The notes under the pieces are model-generated. The model saw only the letters and a list, made by a program, of their open reading frames with translations, had not been told where the DNA came from and did no database searches. 64,000 bases of DNA from Streptomyces sp. A2-16 (lineage in GTDB: Bacteria > Actinomycetota > Actinomycetes > Streptomycetales > Streptomycetaceae), in NCBI RefSeq assembly GCF_018128905.1, contig NZ_CP063808.1, positions 2,108,001 to 2,172,000 of the forward strand, given 5' to 3'. Of the stretch, positions 54,438 to 63,748 are shown piece by piece; positions within the stretch are counted from its first letter, which is position 1, and each line of letters starts with the position of its first letter. The position numbers and the translations under genes were made by a program.

Positions 54438-55964
54438 ATGACCAGCAGCAGCGACCGGAGCCCGGCAGTGGACGTTCCCTCTTCGAAGACGTATGAAGTG
54501 CGCACCTACGGGTGCCAGATGAACGTCCACGACTCCGAGCGATTGTCCGGGCTGCTGGAGGAGGCGGGATACGTGCCCGCGCCGGAGGGCTCCGACGGGG
54601 ACGCCGACGTCGTCGTCTTCAACACCTGCGCGGTGCGGGAGAACGCCGACAACCGGCTCTACGGCAACCTCGGCCGGCTCGCGCCCAGGAAGGCCTCGCG
54701 GCCCGGCATGCAGATCGCGGTCGGCGGCTGTCTCGCGCAGAAGGACCGCGACACCATCGTCAAGAAGGCCCCCTGGGTCGACGTCGTCTTCGGCACGCAC
54801 AACATCGGCAAGCTGCCCGTCCTGCTGGAACGCGCGCGCGTGCAGGAGGAGGCGCAGGTCGAGATCGCGGAGTCGCTGGAGGCGTTCCCGTCCACCCTGC
54901 CCACCCGGCGCGAGAGCGCCTACGCGGCCTGGGTGTCGATCTCCGTCGGCTGCAACAACACCTGCACCTTCTGCATCGTCCCGGCGCTGCGCGGCAAGGA
55001 GAAGGACCGCCGCACCGGCGACATCCTCGCCGAGATCGAGGCCCTGGTCGGCGAGGGCGTCTCCGAGATCACACTGCTCGGGCAGAACGTCAACGCGTAC
55101 GGCTCCGACATCGGCGACCGTGAGGCCTTCAGCAAGCTGCTGCGGGCCTGCGGCACCATCGACGGCCTGGAGCGCGTCCGCTTCACCTCGCCCCACCCCC
55201 GTGACTTCACCGACGACGTGATCGCGGCGATGGCCGAGACGCCGAACGTCATGCCGCAGCTGCACATGCCGCTCCAGTCCGGCTCGGACACCGTCCTGAA
55301 GGCGATGCGCCGCTCCTACCGCCAGGACCGCTACCTCGGGATCATCGAGAAGGTCCGCGCCGCCATGCCGGACGCCGCGATCTCGACCGACATCATCGTG
55401 GGCTTCCCCGGCGAGACCGAGGAGGACTTCGAGCAGACCATGCACGTGGTCCGCGAGGCCCGCTTCACCAACGCCTTCACCTTCCAGTACTCCAAGCGCC
55501 CCGGTACCCCCGCGGCGACCATGGAGGGGCAGATCCCCAAGGAGGTCGTGCAGTCGCGCTACGAGCGCCTCGTCGCCCTCCAGGAGGAGATCTCCTGGGA
55601 GGAGAACAAGAAGCAGGTCGGCCGCACCCTGGAGCTGATGGTCGCCGAGGGCGAGGGCCGCAAGGACGGCGCCACCCACCGCCTGTCCGGCCGCGCGCCC
55701 GACAACCGCCTGGTCCACTTCACCAAGCCCGACGAGGACGTCCGCCCCGGCGACGTGGTCACGGTCGAGATCACCTACGCCGCCCCCCACCACCTCCTCG
55801 CCGAGGGCACCGTCCTCGGTGTGCGCCGCACGCGCGCGGGGGACGCGTGGGAGAAGCGGAACACGGCCGAGGCCGCCCAGCCCGCGGGTGTCATGCTGGG
55901 CCTCCCGAAGATCGGGGTTCCCGAGCCGCTGCCGGCGGCCACGGGCGGTTGCGCGGCGCACTGA
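54438..55964 (+). CDS. miaB: tRNA-2-methylthio-N6-dimethylallyladenosine synthase MiaB
   Basis: A radical-SAM methylthiotransferase of 508 residues that adds a methylthio group to i6A37 of tRNAs, acting after MiaA (encoded at 57963). The UPF0004 domain has cysteines in [21 protein letters not shown] and GGCLAQKD; the radical-SAM motif CNNTCTFC has cysteines at 172, 176 and 179; a TRAM domain follows ([20 protein letters not shown]). The C-terminus ends with a short Pro/Ala/Gly extension. The transcript is probably leaderless. Confidence 0.96.
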   Translation: MTSSSDRSPAVDVPSSKTYEVRTYGCQMNVHDSERLSGLLEEAGYVPAPEGSDGDADVVVFNTCAVRENADNRLYGNLGRLAPRKASRPGMQIAVGGCLAQKDRDTIVKKAPWVDVVFGTHNIGKLPVLLERARVQEEAQVEIAESLEAFPSTLPTRRESAYAAWVSISVGCNNTCTFCIVPALRGKEKDRRTGDILAEIEALVGEGVSEITLLGQNVNAYGSDIGDREAFSKLLRACGTIDGLERVRFTSPHPRDFTDDVIAAMAETPNVMPQLHMPLQSGSDTVLKAMRRSYRQDRYLGIIEKVRAAMPDAAISTDIIVGFPGETEEDFEQTMHVVREARFTNAFTFQYSKRPGTPAATMEGQIPKEVVQSRYERLVALQEEISWEENKKQVGRTLELMVAEGEGRKDGATHRLSGRAPDNRLVHFTKPDEDVRPGDVVTVEITYAAPHHLLAEGTVLGVRRTRAGDAWEKRNTAEAAQPAGVMLGLPKIGVPEPLPAATGGCAAH

Positions 55965-55991
55965 GCGGGACACAGGGGACGGGGGCAGGCC

Positions 55992-56291
55992 ATGGCGCGC
56001 TGGGTGGTCGTCGTGCAGTCCGGTGCCGAGGGCGGCTCCGACTACAGCTGCGAGGAGGTCGTCCGCTTCGAGGACACCCTGGAGCAGGCCCGCGCCCGCC
56101 TCTACGAGATCGCCTGCACGCAGCGCCCCCGCGCGGGGCTGCGCCAGAAGCACCGCGAGGTCTTCCGGATCGGTGAGGGCGACGCCTACTACGTGCGCAT
56201 CCAGGGCAGGATGTCCACGTTCGCCGTGACCTACCACCTCGCCGAGCAGGTCTGGAGCAGCGACCCCGAACCGAAGAACCCCTGGCGATAG
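55992..56291 (+). CDS. Conserved hypothetical protein
   Basis: A 99-residue protein of unknown function, recognised only as a Streptomyces gene that follows miaB. It starts MARWVVVVQSGAEGGSDYSC and contains RIGEGDAYYVRIQGRMSTFA. No signal peptide or membrane segment is seen; a small alpha/beta fold is plausible. GGGGACGGGGGCAGGCC precedes the ATG. Confidence 0.72.
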   Translation: MARWVVVVQSGAEGGSDYSCEEVVRFEDTLEQARARLYEIACTQRPRAGLRQKHREVFRIGEGDAYYVRIQGRMSTFAVTYHLAEQVWSSDPEPKNPWR

Positions 56292-56301
56292 GCTCCTGAC
56301 C

Positions 56302-57009
56302 ATGCTTGTCGCCGCCGCCGTCTGCCCCTGCCCGCCCCTCCTCGTGCCCGAGGTCGCCGCGGGCGCCGCGCCCGAACTGGACGCCGCGCGGGCCGCGTGC
56401 ACGGACGCGCTGGGTGTGCTTGCGGCCGCCCGGCCCGATCTTCTCGTGGTCGTCGGACCCGCCGATCAGAGCGGGCGCGGGGTGCTGCCGGAGGGGACCC
56501 GCGGGTCGTTCCGCGGTTTCGGTGTGGAGGTCGACGTACGACTGGGCCGGGACGGGGACTCGGAGCGCGAACTGCCGACCTCTCTCGCCGTCGGCGCCTG
56601 GCTCCTGGAGCGCACCGGCTGGTCCGATGCCCCGATCGAGGGACTCGGAGTGGGGGAACCCCTGGAGCCCGAGCGGTGTATCGAGACGGGAAGGGGAATC
56701 GCCGCCCGGGCCGAGCGGGTGGCACTGCTGGTGATGGGCGACGCCAGCGCCTGCCGCACACTCAAGGCACCCGGCTACCTGGATGAGCGCGCGGCCCCCT
56801 TCGACGCGGAGGTCGCGCGTGCGCTCGGCGCGGCCGACGTGGCGGCCCTGCGCGCGCTGGACGCGGAGCTGGCGTACGAACTGAAGGCCTCCGGCCGGGC
56901 CTGCTGGCAGCTCCTCGCGGGCGCGGCCGAGGGTGCGGACCTCGGCGGCTCGCTGCTGTACGAGGACGCGCCCTACGGCGTGGGGTACGTGGTCGCGACC
57001 TGGTCCTGA
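56302..57009 (+). CDS. Class III extradiol dioxygenase (LigB-like) domain protein
   Basis: A 235-residue protein with the LigB/class III extradiol dioxygenase subunit B fold. It starts MLVAAAVCPCPPLLVPEVAA, typical of this actinobacterial group found between miaB and miaA. LVVVGPADQSGRGV, ALLVMGDASACRTLKAPG and YVVATWS are family features. Iron-binding His residues of true LigB proteins are not clear, so catalysis is uncertain. It follows the 99-residue gene by 10 bases. Confidence 0.82.
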   Translation: MLVAAAVCPCPPLLVPEVAAGAAPELDAARAACTDALGVLAAARPDLLVVVGPADQSGRGVLPEGTRGSFRGFGVEVDVRLGRDGDSERELPTSLAVGAWLLERTGWSDAPIEGLGVGEPLEPERCIETGRGIAARAERVALLVMGDASACRTLKAPGYLDERAAPFDAEVARALGAADVAALRALDAELAYELKASGRACWQLLAGAAEGADLGGSLLYEDAPYGVGYVVATWS

Positions 57010-57057
57010 CGCCGGGGGAGGAGCCGCAGGCCCCGTGGCGGGCCGGTTGCCGAACGG

Positions 57058-57093
57058 CGGACGGCCGCAGGCGTCGTGCCCCGCGGCCGTCCG
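57058..57093. terminator. Terminator hairpin between converging genes
   Basis: A perfect 11-bp stem CGGACGGCCGC / GCGGCCGTCCG with a 14-base loop, between the extradiol-like gene (+) and the antitoxin-like gene (-), 48 bases past the former stop and 20 bases past the latter. Confidence 0.75.
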
Positions 57094-57113
57094 TCGGTGT
57101 GCCGTGCCGCCGC

Positions 57114-57383
57114 TCAGGAGGCGTGCGGCGGTGAGGTCGGCGGCGCGCTGCCGCCGCCCGGTCCCTGCGTGCCGTCCCTGTGCGCGAGTCGGTCCATGGC
57201 GTCCTTGGCCTTGCCGGTGCCCGTCTGGATCCTGTCGCTGTACTTGCCCTTGGTCTTCTCGTCAACGACCTTCGCGGCCTTGTCGAGACCGTGCTGGATC
57301 CTGCCTCCGTGCTGCTGCGCGAGACCGGAGACCTTGTCCTTGGCCGGGTTGAGCTTGGCCTTCAAATTGTTCAACAGACCCAT
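57114..57383 (-). CDS. MT0933-like antitoxin family protein
   Basis: An 89-residue Lys-rich helical protein. The pattern LLNNLKAKLNPAKDKVSGLA, then QHGGRIQHGLDKAAKVVDEK and KYSDRIQTGTGKAKDAMDRL, matches the actinobacterial family annotated as antitoxin (Rv0909/MT0933-like). No toxin gene is adjacent, so a true toxin-antitoxin role is doubtful; it may be a small DNA-binding or stress protein. The tail is Gly/Ser/Pro-rich. Confidence 0.8.
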   Translation of the reverse strand: MGLLNNLKAKLNPAKDKVSGLAQQHGGRIQHGLDKAAKVVDEKTKGKYSDRIQTGTGKAKDAMDRLAHRDGTQGPGGGSAPPTSPPHAS

Positions 57384-57407
57384 CGTTCGCCTTCCCACGC
57401 GGGACAG

Positions 57408-57779
57408 TTACGTACGGGCGCCCTCGCCGGCCTCATGGTCGGCCGCCTCCTCGGCGGACTGCTGCTTGGGGATCCCGACGCCATCGGCGGCAGCGTCCTC
57501 GACGGCCTCCGTCGCCGTCGATCCGTCCGTGTCCTCGGCCGTCCCGGTGACCTCGACCGGGGTCTTGTCCTCGGCCTCGCTCTCCGTCCCGGCGTCGGCC
57601 GTGACCTCGGCCTTGACGTCCACCTCGGCCTTGACGTCGGCCTCGGTGTCGGTCGGTCCCTTCGCTTCTGCCGCCTCCTCCGCCGTGGGCTCGGCCGTCC
57701 GGATGTCGGCCTGCGTCTCGGCGGTCGACGCCTCCTCCGTGGCCTTCGACCTTCGGAGAAGTCGTGCGAAAACACCCAT
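57408..57779 (-). CDS. Acidic low-complexity hypothetical protein
   Basis: A 123-residue protein that starts MGVFARLLRRSKATEEASTA and continues as a very acidic Glu/Ala/Thr-rich chain with repeats such as ADVKAEVDVKAEV. Streptomyces homologues are often labelled gliding motility protein, but I see no support for that function. It is probably disordered. It shares the strand with the antitoxin-like gene 24 bases downstream and is divergent from miaA. Confidence 0.7.
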   Translation of the reverse strand: MGVFARLLRRSKATEEASTAETQADIRTAEPTAEEAAEAKGPTDTEADVKAEVDVKAEVTADAGTESEAEDKTPVEVTGTAEDTDGSTATEAVEDAAADGVGIPKQQSAEEAADHEAGEGART

Positions 57780-57950
57780 ATCCGCTCCATACGTTACTCG
57801 TGCGGGGGAAATCCCGCGTCGTCCGGTGCGCCCGTTTGCGCCCCCCGGATCGCCGCCTCTGTGAACAGGCGGGCGGAAACCACGCAACTGGCAACGACGC
57901 CGGACCCGGGTCGTCACGTAACTCGTTCGTGGCGGTGCCTCGACGTTTGC

Positions 57951-57956
57951 GAGACT
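57951..57956 (+). promoter_or_regulatory. -10 box (GAGACT) for leaderless miaA
   Basis: GAGACT lies six bases before the miaA GTG at 57963. The short GGAG between box and start is too close for a normal Shine-Dalgarno on a longer leader, so a leaderless or very short-leader transcript is likely. Confidence 0.35.
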
Positions 57957-57962
57957 GGAGCG

Positions 57963-58901
57963 GTGAGCAGCGCACCCCCCGCCCCCCGCGTCATCGCCGT
58001 CGTCGGACCCACAGCGGCCGGAAAGTCCGATCTGGGCGTCTTTCTCGCCCAGCGACTGGGAGGCGAGGTCGTCAACGCCGACTCCATGCAGCTCTACCGA
58101 GGGATGGACATCGGCACCGCCAAGCTGACGCCCGCGGAACGCGACGGCGTCCCGCACCACCTCCTGGACATCTGGGACGTGACCGTCACAGCGTCCGTGG
58201 CCGAGTACCAGCGGCTGGCCCGCGCCAGGATCGACGCACTGCTCGCCGAGGGGCGCTGGCCGATCCTCGTCGGCGGCTCCGGGCTGTACGTCCGCGGCGC
58301 CGTCGACAACCTGGAGTTCCCCGGTACCGATCCCGAGGTCAGGGCCCGTCTGGAGGAGGAGCTCGTCCTGCGCGGCTCCGGCGCGCTGCACGCCCGCCTC
58401 TCCGCCGCCGACCCCGGGGCCGCGCGGGCGATCCTGCCCAGCAACGGCCGTCGTATCGTCCGGGCCCTCGAGGTGATCGAGATCACCGGCAAGCCCTTCA
58501 CCGCCAACCTCCCCGGTCATGACTCCGTCTACGACACCGTCCAGATCGGCGTCGACGTGGCCAGGCCCGAGCTCGACGAGCGCATCGCGCGCCGGGTGGA
58601 CCGGATGTGGGAGGCGGGCCTCGTGGACGAGGTGCGGGAGCTGGAGGCGCGCGGGTTGCGCGAGGGGCGCACGGCCTCGCGTGCGCTCGGGTATCAGCAG
58701 GTGCTCGCGGCGCTCTCCGGGGAGTGCACGATGGAGGACGCGCGGGCTGAGACCGTACGTGCCACGAAACGCTTCGCGCGCCGTCAGGATTCATGGTTCA
58801 GGCGCGACCCGCGGGTGCACTGGTTGAGTGGGGCTGCGGCGCACCTCACAGAACTTCCGCAGCTCGCACTGGCGTTGGTCGAACGACCGGTCACAGCCTG
58901 A
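57963..58901 (+). CDS. miaA: tRNA dimethylallyltransferase MiaA
   Basis: Transfers a dimethylallyl group to A37 of tRNAs reading UNN codons, making the substrate for MiaB. It has 312 residues. The P-loop GPTAAGKS is at residues 15-22; DSMQLYRGMDIGTAKL, LVGGSGLYVRG and RFARRQDSWFRRDPRVHWL are family signatures. The GTG at 57963 (VSSAPPAPRVIAVVG) gives the normal N-terminus. Confidence 0.96.
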   Translation: MSSAPPAPRVIAVVGPTAAGKSDLGVFLAQRLGGEVVNADSMQLYRGMDIGTAKLTPAERDGVPHHLLDIWDVTVTASVAEYQRLARARIDALLAEGRWPILVGGSGLYVRGAVDNLEFPGTDPEVRARLEEELVLRGSGALHARLSAADPGAARAILPSNGRRIVRALEVIEITGKPFTANLPGHDSVYDTVQIGVDVARPELDERIARRVDRMWEAGLVDEVRELEARGLREGRTASRALGYQQVLAALSGECTMEDARAETVRATKRFARRQDSWFRRDPRVHWLSGAAAHLTELPQLALALVERPVTA

Positions 58902-59003
58902 TCACGTCATGGCATCGGGACGCTCCGGCCGTCATCCCGGCCTCCGGCGCCGTGCCATCATCGAGCTTCGATCGACCAAGTGGAGTCCGAGTTGGGAGGG
59001 CGC

Positions 59004-59513
59004 GTGGCGATGGAGGCCGGCCCTCGCGACACCGCACAAGGCACCGAGCCCCTCACCGTCGAGAACGGTGAACCGGAGCAGGACGCTGACCGTCTGAGCC
59101 CCGACGGGCCCGACGACACCCAGGGCGGTGTGACCGACGACGGCCCCGACCCCGAGCAGATGTTCCCGGGCGGGGAAGAGGTCGAGGTCGAGCTGCGCCC
59201 CCAGCGTCGGCTGCGGATCTGGCAGCTCGCCCCCATCGTCTCGCTGGCCGCGGTCGGCTCCCTGATGTTCGCCTTCCCGCTGGCCTTCGACTTCGGCGAC
59301 AGCGGAGCGGTGATCGCGATGCTGGGCCTGCTGATCTGCTCCTGTGCGGCCGGCTGGGGCATGATGGCCGCGCGCCGCGTTGGTTACACGTGGCCGGGAC
59401 TGCCGCGGCGCGGCGAGGACCGCAGGGCCGACTGGCGGGTCGTACTCGCGTACGTCCTGCTCGTGGCCGTGGTGGTCGTCCTCGCCGTGTGGCGGGTGGC
59501 AAGACTGCGCTGA
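59004..59513 (+). CDS. Hypothetical membrane protein
   Basis: A protein of about 169 residues. The first ~75 are acidic and hydrophilic, followed by three membrane helices (LAPIVSLAAVGSLMFAFPLA, AVIAMLGLLICSCAAGWGMM, VVLAYVLLVAVVVVLAVWRV). It is conserved between miaA and dapF in Streptomyces; the function is unknown. I prefer the GTG at 59004 because GGGAGG is six bases upstream; a GTG at 58980 would add eight residues. Confidence 0.75.
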   Translation: MAMEAGPRDTAQGTEPLTVENGEPEQDADRLSPDGPDDTQGGVTDDGPDPEQMFPGGEEVEVELRPQRRLRIWQLAPIVSLAAVGSLMFAFPLAFDFGDSGAVIAMLGLLICSCAAGWGMMAARRVGYTWPGLPRRGEDRRADWRVVLAYVLLVAVVVVLAVWRVARLR

Positions 59514-59990
59514 CGCGAGCCTCTGAGGCGCGCGGGGCAGTCCCCCGCGAGCCTCTGAGGCGCGCGGGGGACTGCGCGCCCAGGGCACCGGTCCCGGTCG
59601 ACGAGCGGGGCCTCTGGGGGGCGCGGGGGACTGCACGCGCAGCGCACCGGCCCTGGTCGACGAGCCGGGCCCCGAGGGGCGCGGGGGACTGTGTGCCCGG
59701 CCCACCGGCCAGAGGCCGACGAGCTGCGTTCTCTGGGGGACTCGGGGGACTCAGGGGACTGCGCGCGTAGTGCACCGGCGCCCGGCCGACGAGCCGGGCC
59801 CCTGAGGGACGCCGGGGGACTGTGTGCCTAGCCCACCACCCGGAGGCCGACGAGCTGCGTTCCCTGGCGGACTCAGGGAACTGCGCGCCCGGCCCACCGG
59901 CCCCCGGCCGACGAGCCGGGCTCCTGAGGGGCGCGGGGGACTGTGTGCCCGGCCCACCGCCCACCGGCCGACGGGCCGCGTTCCCTTACG
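59514..59990. repeat. ~60-bp tandem repeat array upstream of dapF
   Basis: Seven diverged units of 58-70 bases fill the gap. Each contains a GGGGGACTG-type core (at about 59570, 59628, 59686, 59756, 59818, 59879 and 59939) followed by CCCGGCCCACCGG and CGACGAGC, and many carry GAGGGGCGCGGGGGACTG, a version of the common Streptomyces GCGCGGGGAACTGCGCG motif. The array has strand-specific purine-rich runs and no gene. It stops immediately before the dapF promoter. Confidence 0.85.
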
Positions 59991-59992
59991 AT
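59987..59992 (+). promoter_or_regulatory. -10 box (TACGAT) for leaderless dapF
   Basis: TACGAT is six bases before the dapF ATG at 59999, predicting a leaderless transcript; GAGGA directly abuts the ATG and is too close to act as a Shine-Dalgarno. Confidence 0.5.
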
Positions 59993-59998
59993 CGAGGA

Positions 59999-60868
59999 AT
60001 GCGCACCCGGATCGCCTTCCTCAAGGGCCACGGCACCGAGAACGACTTCGTGATCGTCCCGGACCCCGAGAACGCCCTCGACCTGCCCCCCGCCGCCGTC
60101 GCCGCCCTGTGCGACCGCCGGGCCGGCATCGGCGGTGACGGCCTGCTCCACGTCGTACGGTCCGCCGCGCATCCCGAGGCCGCGCACATGGCCGGCGAGG
60201 CCGAGTGGTTCATGGACTACCGCAACGGCGACGGCTCCGTCGCGGAGATGTGCGGCAACGGCGTACGCGTCTTCGCCCGCTACCTCCAGCACGCCGGGCG
60301 CGTCACCGAGGGTGACCTCGCGGTGGCCACCCGCGGGGGCGTGAAGACCGTGCACATCGCGAAGGACGGTGACGTCACCGTGGGCATGGGCAAGGCTCTG
60401 CTCCCCGAGGGGGATGTCACGGTGAGTGTCGGCGACCGCAGCTGGCCCGCACGGAACGTGAACATGGGCAACCCGCACGCCGTGGCCTTCGTGGACGATC
60501 TCGCGCACGCCGGTGACCTGTACTCCCCGCCTCCCTTCAGCCCGGCCGCCGCCTACCCGAGCGGGGTCAACGTCGAGTTCGTGGTCGACCGCGGCCCGCG
60601 CCACGTGGCCATGCGTGTGCACGAGCGCGGGTCGGGCGAGACCCGGTCCTGCGGCACGGGCGCGTGCGCCGTCGCCGTGGCCACGGCCCGCAGGGACGGC
60701 GCCGACCCGGCGGCCACCGGCAGCCCGGCCACCTACACCGTCGATGTGCCCGGCGGCACCCTGGTGATCACCGAACAGGCCGACGGCGAGATCGAGATGA
60801 CGGGCCCCGCCGTGATCGTCGCCGAGGGCGAGATCGACGCCGACTGGCTTGAAAACGCGGTTCGTTGA
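59999..60868 (+). CDS. dapF: Diaminopimelate epimerase
   Basis: Converts LL- to meso-diaminopimelate in lysine and peptidoglycan synthesis. It has 289 residues. The two catalytic cysteines are C85 in EMCGNGVRVFARYL and C218 in SCGTGACAVAVA. The N-terminus FLKGHGTENDFVIV is typical of actinobacterial DapF. The ATG at 59999 is chosen; sequence upstream in frame is repeat DNA. Confidence 0.96.
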   Translation: MRTRIAFLKGHGTENDFVIVPDPENALDLPPAAVAALCDRRAGIGGDGLLHVVRSAAHPEAAHMAGEAEWFMDYRNGDGSVAEMCGNGVRVFARYLQHAGRVTEGDLAVATRGGVKTVHIAKDGDVTVGMGKALLPEGDVTVSVGDRSWPARNVNMGNPHAVAFVDDLAHAGDLYSPPPFSPAAAYPSGVNVEFVVDRGPRHVAMRVHERGSGETRSCGTGACAVAVATARRDGADPAATGSPATYTVDVPGGTLVITEQADGEIEMTGPAVIVAEGEIDADWLENAVR

Positions 60869-61155
60869 CCATATGAATCGCAATGATCAAGGGGGTGAAG
60901 GCGTGGAAACGCAGCCTCCGACCCCTTGTGCGATTCGGAACCACGGACAGTCGCAGGTCACATGGCGTGAAATCGTAAACCTACAAACCTTCGCTCGAAT
61001 GGGTGATCCGTTTCACGCTCGCCGAGAGGCGGTCAGTCGGGCGTGATGGGCTCGGTAGCATCAAGCACCGGCCCGGACGGGGGACAGATGCCATCCCCTG
61101 AGCCGTGTCCGCCATGGGGCACCCCGTCCGCCGGTCCACGCAGCCGGAGGTGCCC
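60869..61155 (+). promoter_or_regulatory. Upstream region of rshA
   Basis: A 287-base gap, with a relatively AT-rich part (about 60869-61020; for example CGTGAAATCGTAAACCTACAAACC) that stands out from the flanking GC-rich DNA and probably holds the rshA promoter. An ORF through it lacks Streptomyces codon use and is not called. GGAGG at 61145-61149 is the rshA ribosome-binding site. Confidence 0.4.
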
Positions 61156-63474
61156 ATGAGTGCGGAGGCGACGAACCCCGCGACCCCAGGTCCGGTAGCA
61201 GGCCCGGCCGCCCGTTGGCGGGCGCGGATCGACCTGCGCCGACTGGGCCGTGCCGCGCTGCTCGGCCCCGCCGCCCGGGACCGGCTGCCCGACGCCATCG
61301 GCCATGTCGCCGACGCCCACCGCGCCCACCACCCCGACGCCGACCTCGAACCCCTGCGACGCGCCTGGGTCCTGGCCGAGTCCTCGCACCGCGGTCAGAT
61401 GCGCAAGAGCGGTGAGCCGTACATCACACATCCGCTCGCCGTGACCCTGATCCTCGCCGAACTCGGCGCGGAGACCACGACCTTGACGGCCTCGCTGCTC
61501 CACGACACCGTCGAGGACACCGACGTGACGCTCGATCAGGTCGGCGAGGAGTTCGGCGCGGAGGTCCGCTTCCTCGTCGACGGTGTCACCAAGCTGGAGA
61601 AGGTCGACTACGGCGCCGCCGCCGAGCCCGAGACCTTCCGCAAGATGCTCGTCGCCACCGGCAACGACGTGCGCGTGATGTCGATCAAACTCGCCGACCG
61701 GCTGCACAACATGCGCACCCTCGGCGTGATGCGCCCGGAGAAACAGGCCCGCATCGCCAAGGTCACCCGCGACGTCCTCATCCCGCTCGCCGAACGCCTC
61801 GGGGTCCAGGCCCTCAAGACGGAACTGGAAGACCTGGTCTTCGCGATCCTCCACCCCGAGGAGTACGAGCACACCCGCGAGCTGATCGTCGACAACGCCT
61901 CCCGCGCGGACGACCCGCTCGCCGAGATCGCCGACGAGGTGCGGGGCGTGCTGCGCGAGGCCGGGATCCAGGCCGAAGTCGTCATCCGGCCACGCCACTT
62001 CGTCTCCGTGCACCGGACGGCCCGCAAGCGCGGCAGGCTGCGCGGCGCGGACTTCGGGCGGTTGCTGGTCCTGGTCGGCGAGGACGCGGACTGTTACGCC
62101 GTCCTCGGCGAACTGCACACCTGTATGACCCCGGTCGTCTCCGAGTTCAAGGACTTCATCGCCGTACCGAAGTTCAACCTGTACCAGTCGCTGCACACCG
62201 CGGTGGCCCGCGGTGACGGGCAGGTCGTCGAAGTCCTCATCCGCACCCACCAGATGCACAAGGTCGCCGAGGCCGGCGTCGTCGCGCTCGGCAATCCCTA
62301 CGTGGGCCCTCCCGAAGAGCCGAGCGCGCTCGACGGCGAGCGCGTGGACCCCACCCGGCCCGGCTGGCTCTCCCGCCTGCTCGACTGGCAGGCGGCCGCG
62401 CCCGACGCCGACACCTTCTGGTCCACCCTGCGCGAGGACCTCGCCCAGGACCGCGAGATCACCGTCTTCCGCCCCGACGGTGGCACCCTGGGGCTGCCCG
62501 AGGGCGCGACCTGTGTGGACGCCGCGTACGCGCAGTACGGCGAGGACGCGCACGCGTGCCTCGGTGCCCGCGTCAACGGCCGTCTGGCGACCCTGAGCAC
62601 CGTCCTGAAGGACGGGGACACCGTCCAGCTCCTCATGGGACAGGACCCGGCCGCCGAGCCCTCCAAGGAGTGGCTGGAGCACGCGCACACGCCCGCCGCC
62701 CGGATCGCCATCCAGCGGTGGATCGCGACGCATCCTTCGCACGAGACGGCGGAGGGGGAGGAGGCCGAGGAGCGGGGCGGGACGGTCGACGCGACCCCGG
62801 CCGCCAAGGCCGAGGACCTGCGGGAGACGCAGGTCGGGCCGGTCGGCCAGGTCGCGCGGGGTGATGCGGATCCCGTCCGGACCGCCGCCACGGAGTCGCG
62901 GGCTGCCGACACACCCGACAGCGGGGGCCGGATCACCGCCGAGGCGCGGGCCTCCGTCGGCCCGGACCCCGCCGACCCGGCCGCCGACCGCGCGGGTGCC
63001 GATCTCCCGGCCGCCGACCGTCCGGGAGCCGCCGTCACCCTCATCGACCCGCCCGGCGCGACCGTACGACTGGCCGGCTGCTGCACACCCGTACCGCCCG
63101 ACGAGATCACCGGCTTCGCCGTGCGCGGGGGAGTGGTCACCGTGCACCGCGTCGAGTGCGCAGCGGTCGACCGAATGAAGGGCGTGGGCCGCAGAGAGGT
63201 GGGCGTGCGCTGGGGCGACACCGCAGAGTGCCGGGTCACGCTGTACGCGGAATCGTTCGGCCGCCCGCACCTCCTCGCCGACCTCACCGAGGCCATGGCG
63301 GGCGAGGGCGCCGAGATCGTCTCCGCGACCGTCGAACCACCCAGCCAGCAGCGGGTACGCCACACATACACGGTCCAACTGCCGGACGCGGCCCTGCTCC
63401 CCGCGCTGATGCGGGCGATGCGGAACGTGGCGGGCGTGTACGACGTGAGCAGGGCGCAGACGCTCGGGGGGTGA
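61156..63474 (+). CDS. rshA: RelA/SpoT homologue RshA
   Basis: A long RSH protein (772 residues) that governs (p)ppGpp. The HD hydrolase domain is intact (HRGQMRKSGEPYITHPLAV, SLLHDTVEDTDV, KLADRLHNMRTLGVM). The synthetase domain is recognisable (RPRHFVSVHRTARKRG, EFKDFIAVPKFNLYQSLHTA, EVLIRTHQMHKVAE) but diverges from typical Rel at key places: the G-loop Arg is absent in ADFGRLLVLV, and the AAHW-type motif reads VVALGNPY. A TGS domain (~residues 430-500), a ~100-residue Ala/Asp/Pro-rich insert (~530-630), a zinc-finger-like segment (GCCTPVPPDEITGFAVRGG) and an ACT domain follow. Streptomyces has this gene besides relA. Confidence 0.92.
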   Translation: MSAEATNPATPGPVAGPAARWRARIDLRRLGRAALLGPAARDRLPDAIGHVADAHRAHHPDADLEPLRRAWVLAESSHRGQMRKSGEPYITHPLAVTLILAELGAETTTLTASLLHDTVEDTDVTLDQVGEEFGAEVRFLVDGVTKLEKVDYGAAAEPETFRKMLVATGNDVRVMSIKLADRLHNMRTLGVMRPEKQARIAKVTRDVLIPLAERLGVQALKTELEDLVFAILHPEEYEHTRELIVDNASRADDPLAEIADEVRGVLREAGIQAEVVIRPRHFVSVHRTARKRGRLRGADFGRLLVLVGEDADCYAVLGELHTCMTPVVSEFKDFIAVPKFNLYQSLHTAVARGDGQVVEVLIRTHQMHKVAEAGVVALGNPYVGPPEEPSALDGERVDPTRPGWLSRLLDWQAAAPDADTFWSTLREDLAQDREITVFRPDGGTLGLPEGATCVDAAYAQYGEDAHACLGARVNGRLATLSTVLKDGDTVQLLMGQDPAAEPSKEWLEHAHTPAARIAIQRWIATHPSHETAEGEEAEERGGTVDATPAAKAEDLRETQVGPVGQVARGDADPVRTAATESRAADTPDSGGRITAEARASVGPDPADPAADRAGADLPAADRPGAAVTLIDPPGATVRLAGCCTPVPPDEITGFAVRGGVVTVHRVECAAVDRMKGVGRREVGVRWGDTAECRVTLYAESFGRPHLLADLTEAMAGEGAEIVSATVEPPSQQRVRHTYTVQLPDAALLPALMRAMRNVAGVYDVSRAQTLGG

Positions 63475-63542
63475 CGGAGCGTCAAGGGTCGCGGGGGAGC
63501 GGGGGCTGTGCAGGTCTGGCTGTCGTGCGCCGGTAGGTGTTC

Positions 63543-63596
<54 letters not shown>

Positions 63597-63748
63597 CGGG
63601 CTCTGTGGGTCGAAAGCTGAGCTTCTCACGCGCGCGTGAGGGGCAGCAGGACCGCACGCGTCGCCTCAACGGGACCGGAAGACCCCGTTCGAGTGGGCCG
63701 GTCGCGCGTCGCCGCCGTGGCGCACGTGCGCGCTGGTAGCGGTGGTGC

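Noticed and set aside
53496..56402. 968-codon minus-strand open frame over the regulator, miaB and following genes
   Set aside because: Antisense shadow with no conserved motif and compositional bias typical of non-coding frames.
57114..57383. Functional toxin-antitoxin module
   Set aside because: No toxin-like gene adjoins the antitoxin-family gene, so only the family name is kept.
60849..61046. 65-codon ORF between dapF and rshA
   Set aside because: Codon use unlike Streptomyces, no ribosome-binding site and overlap with the dapF end; the region looks like a promoter.
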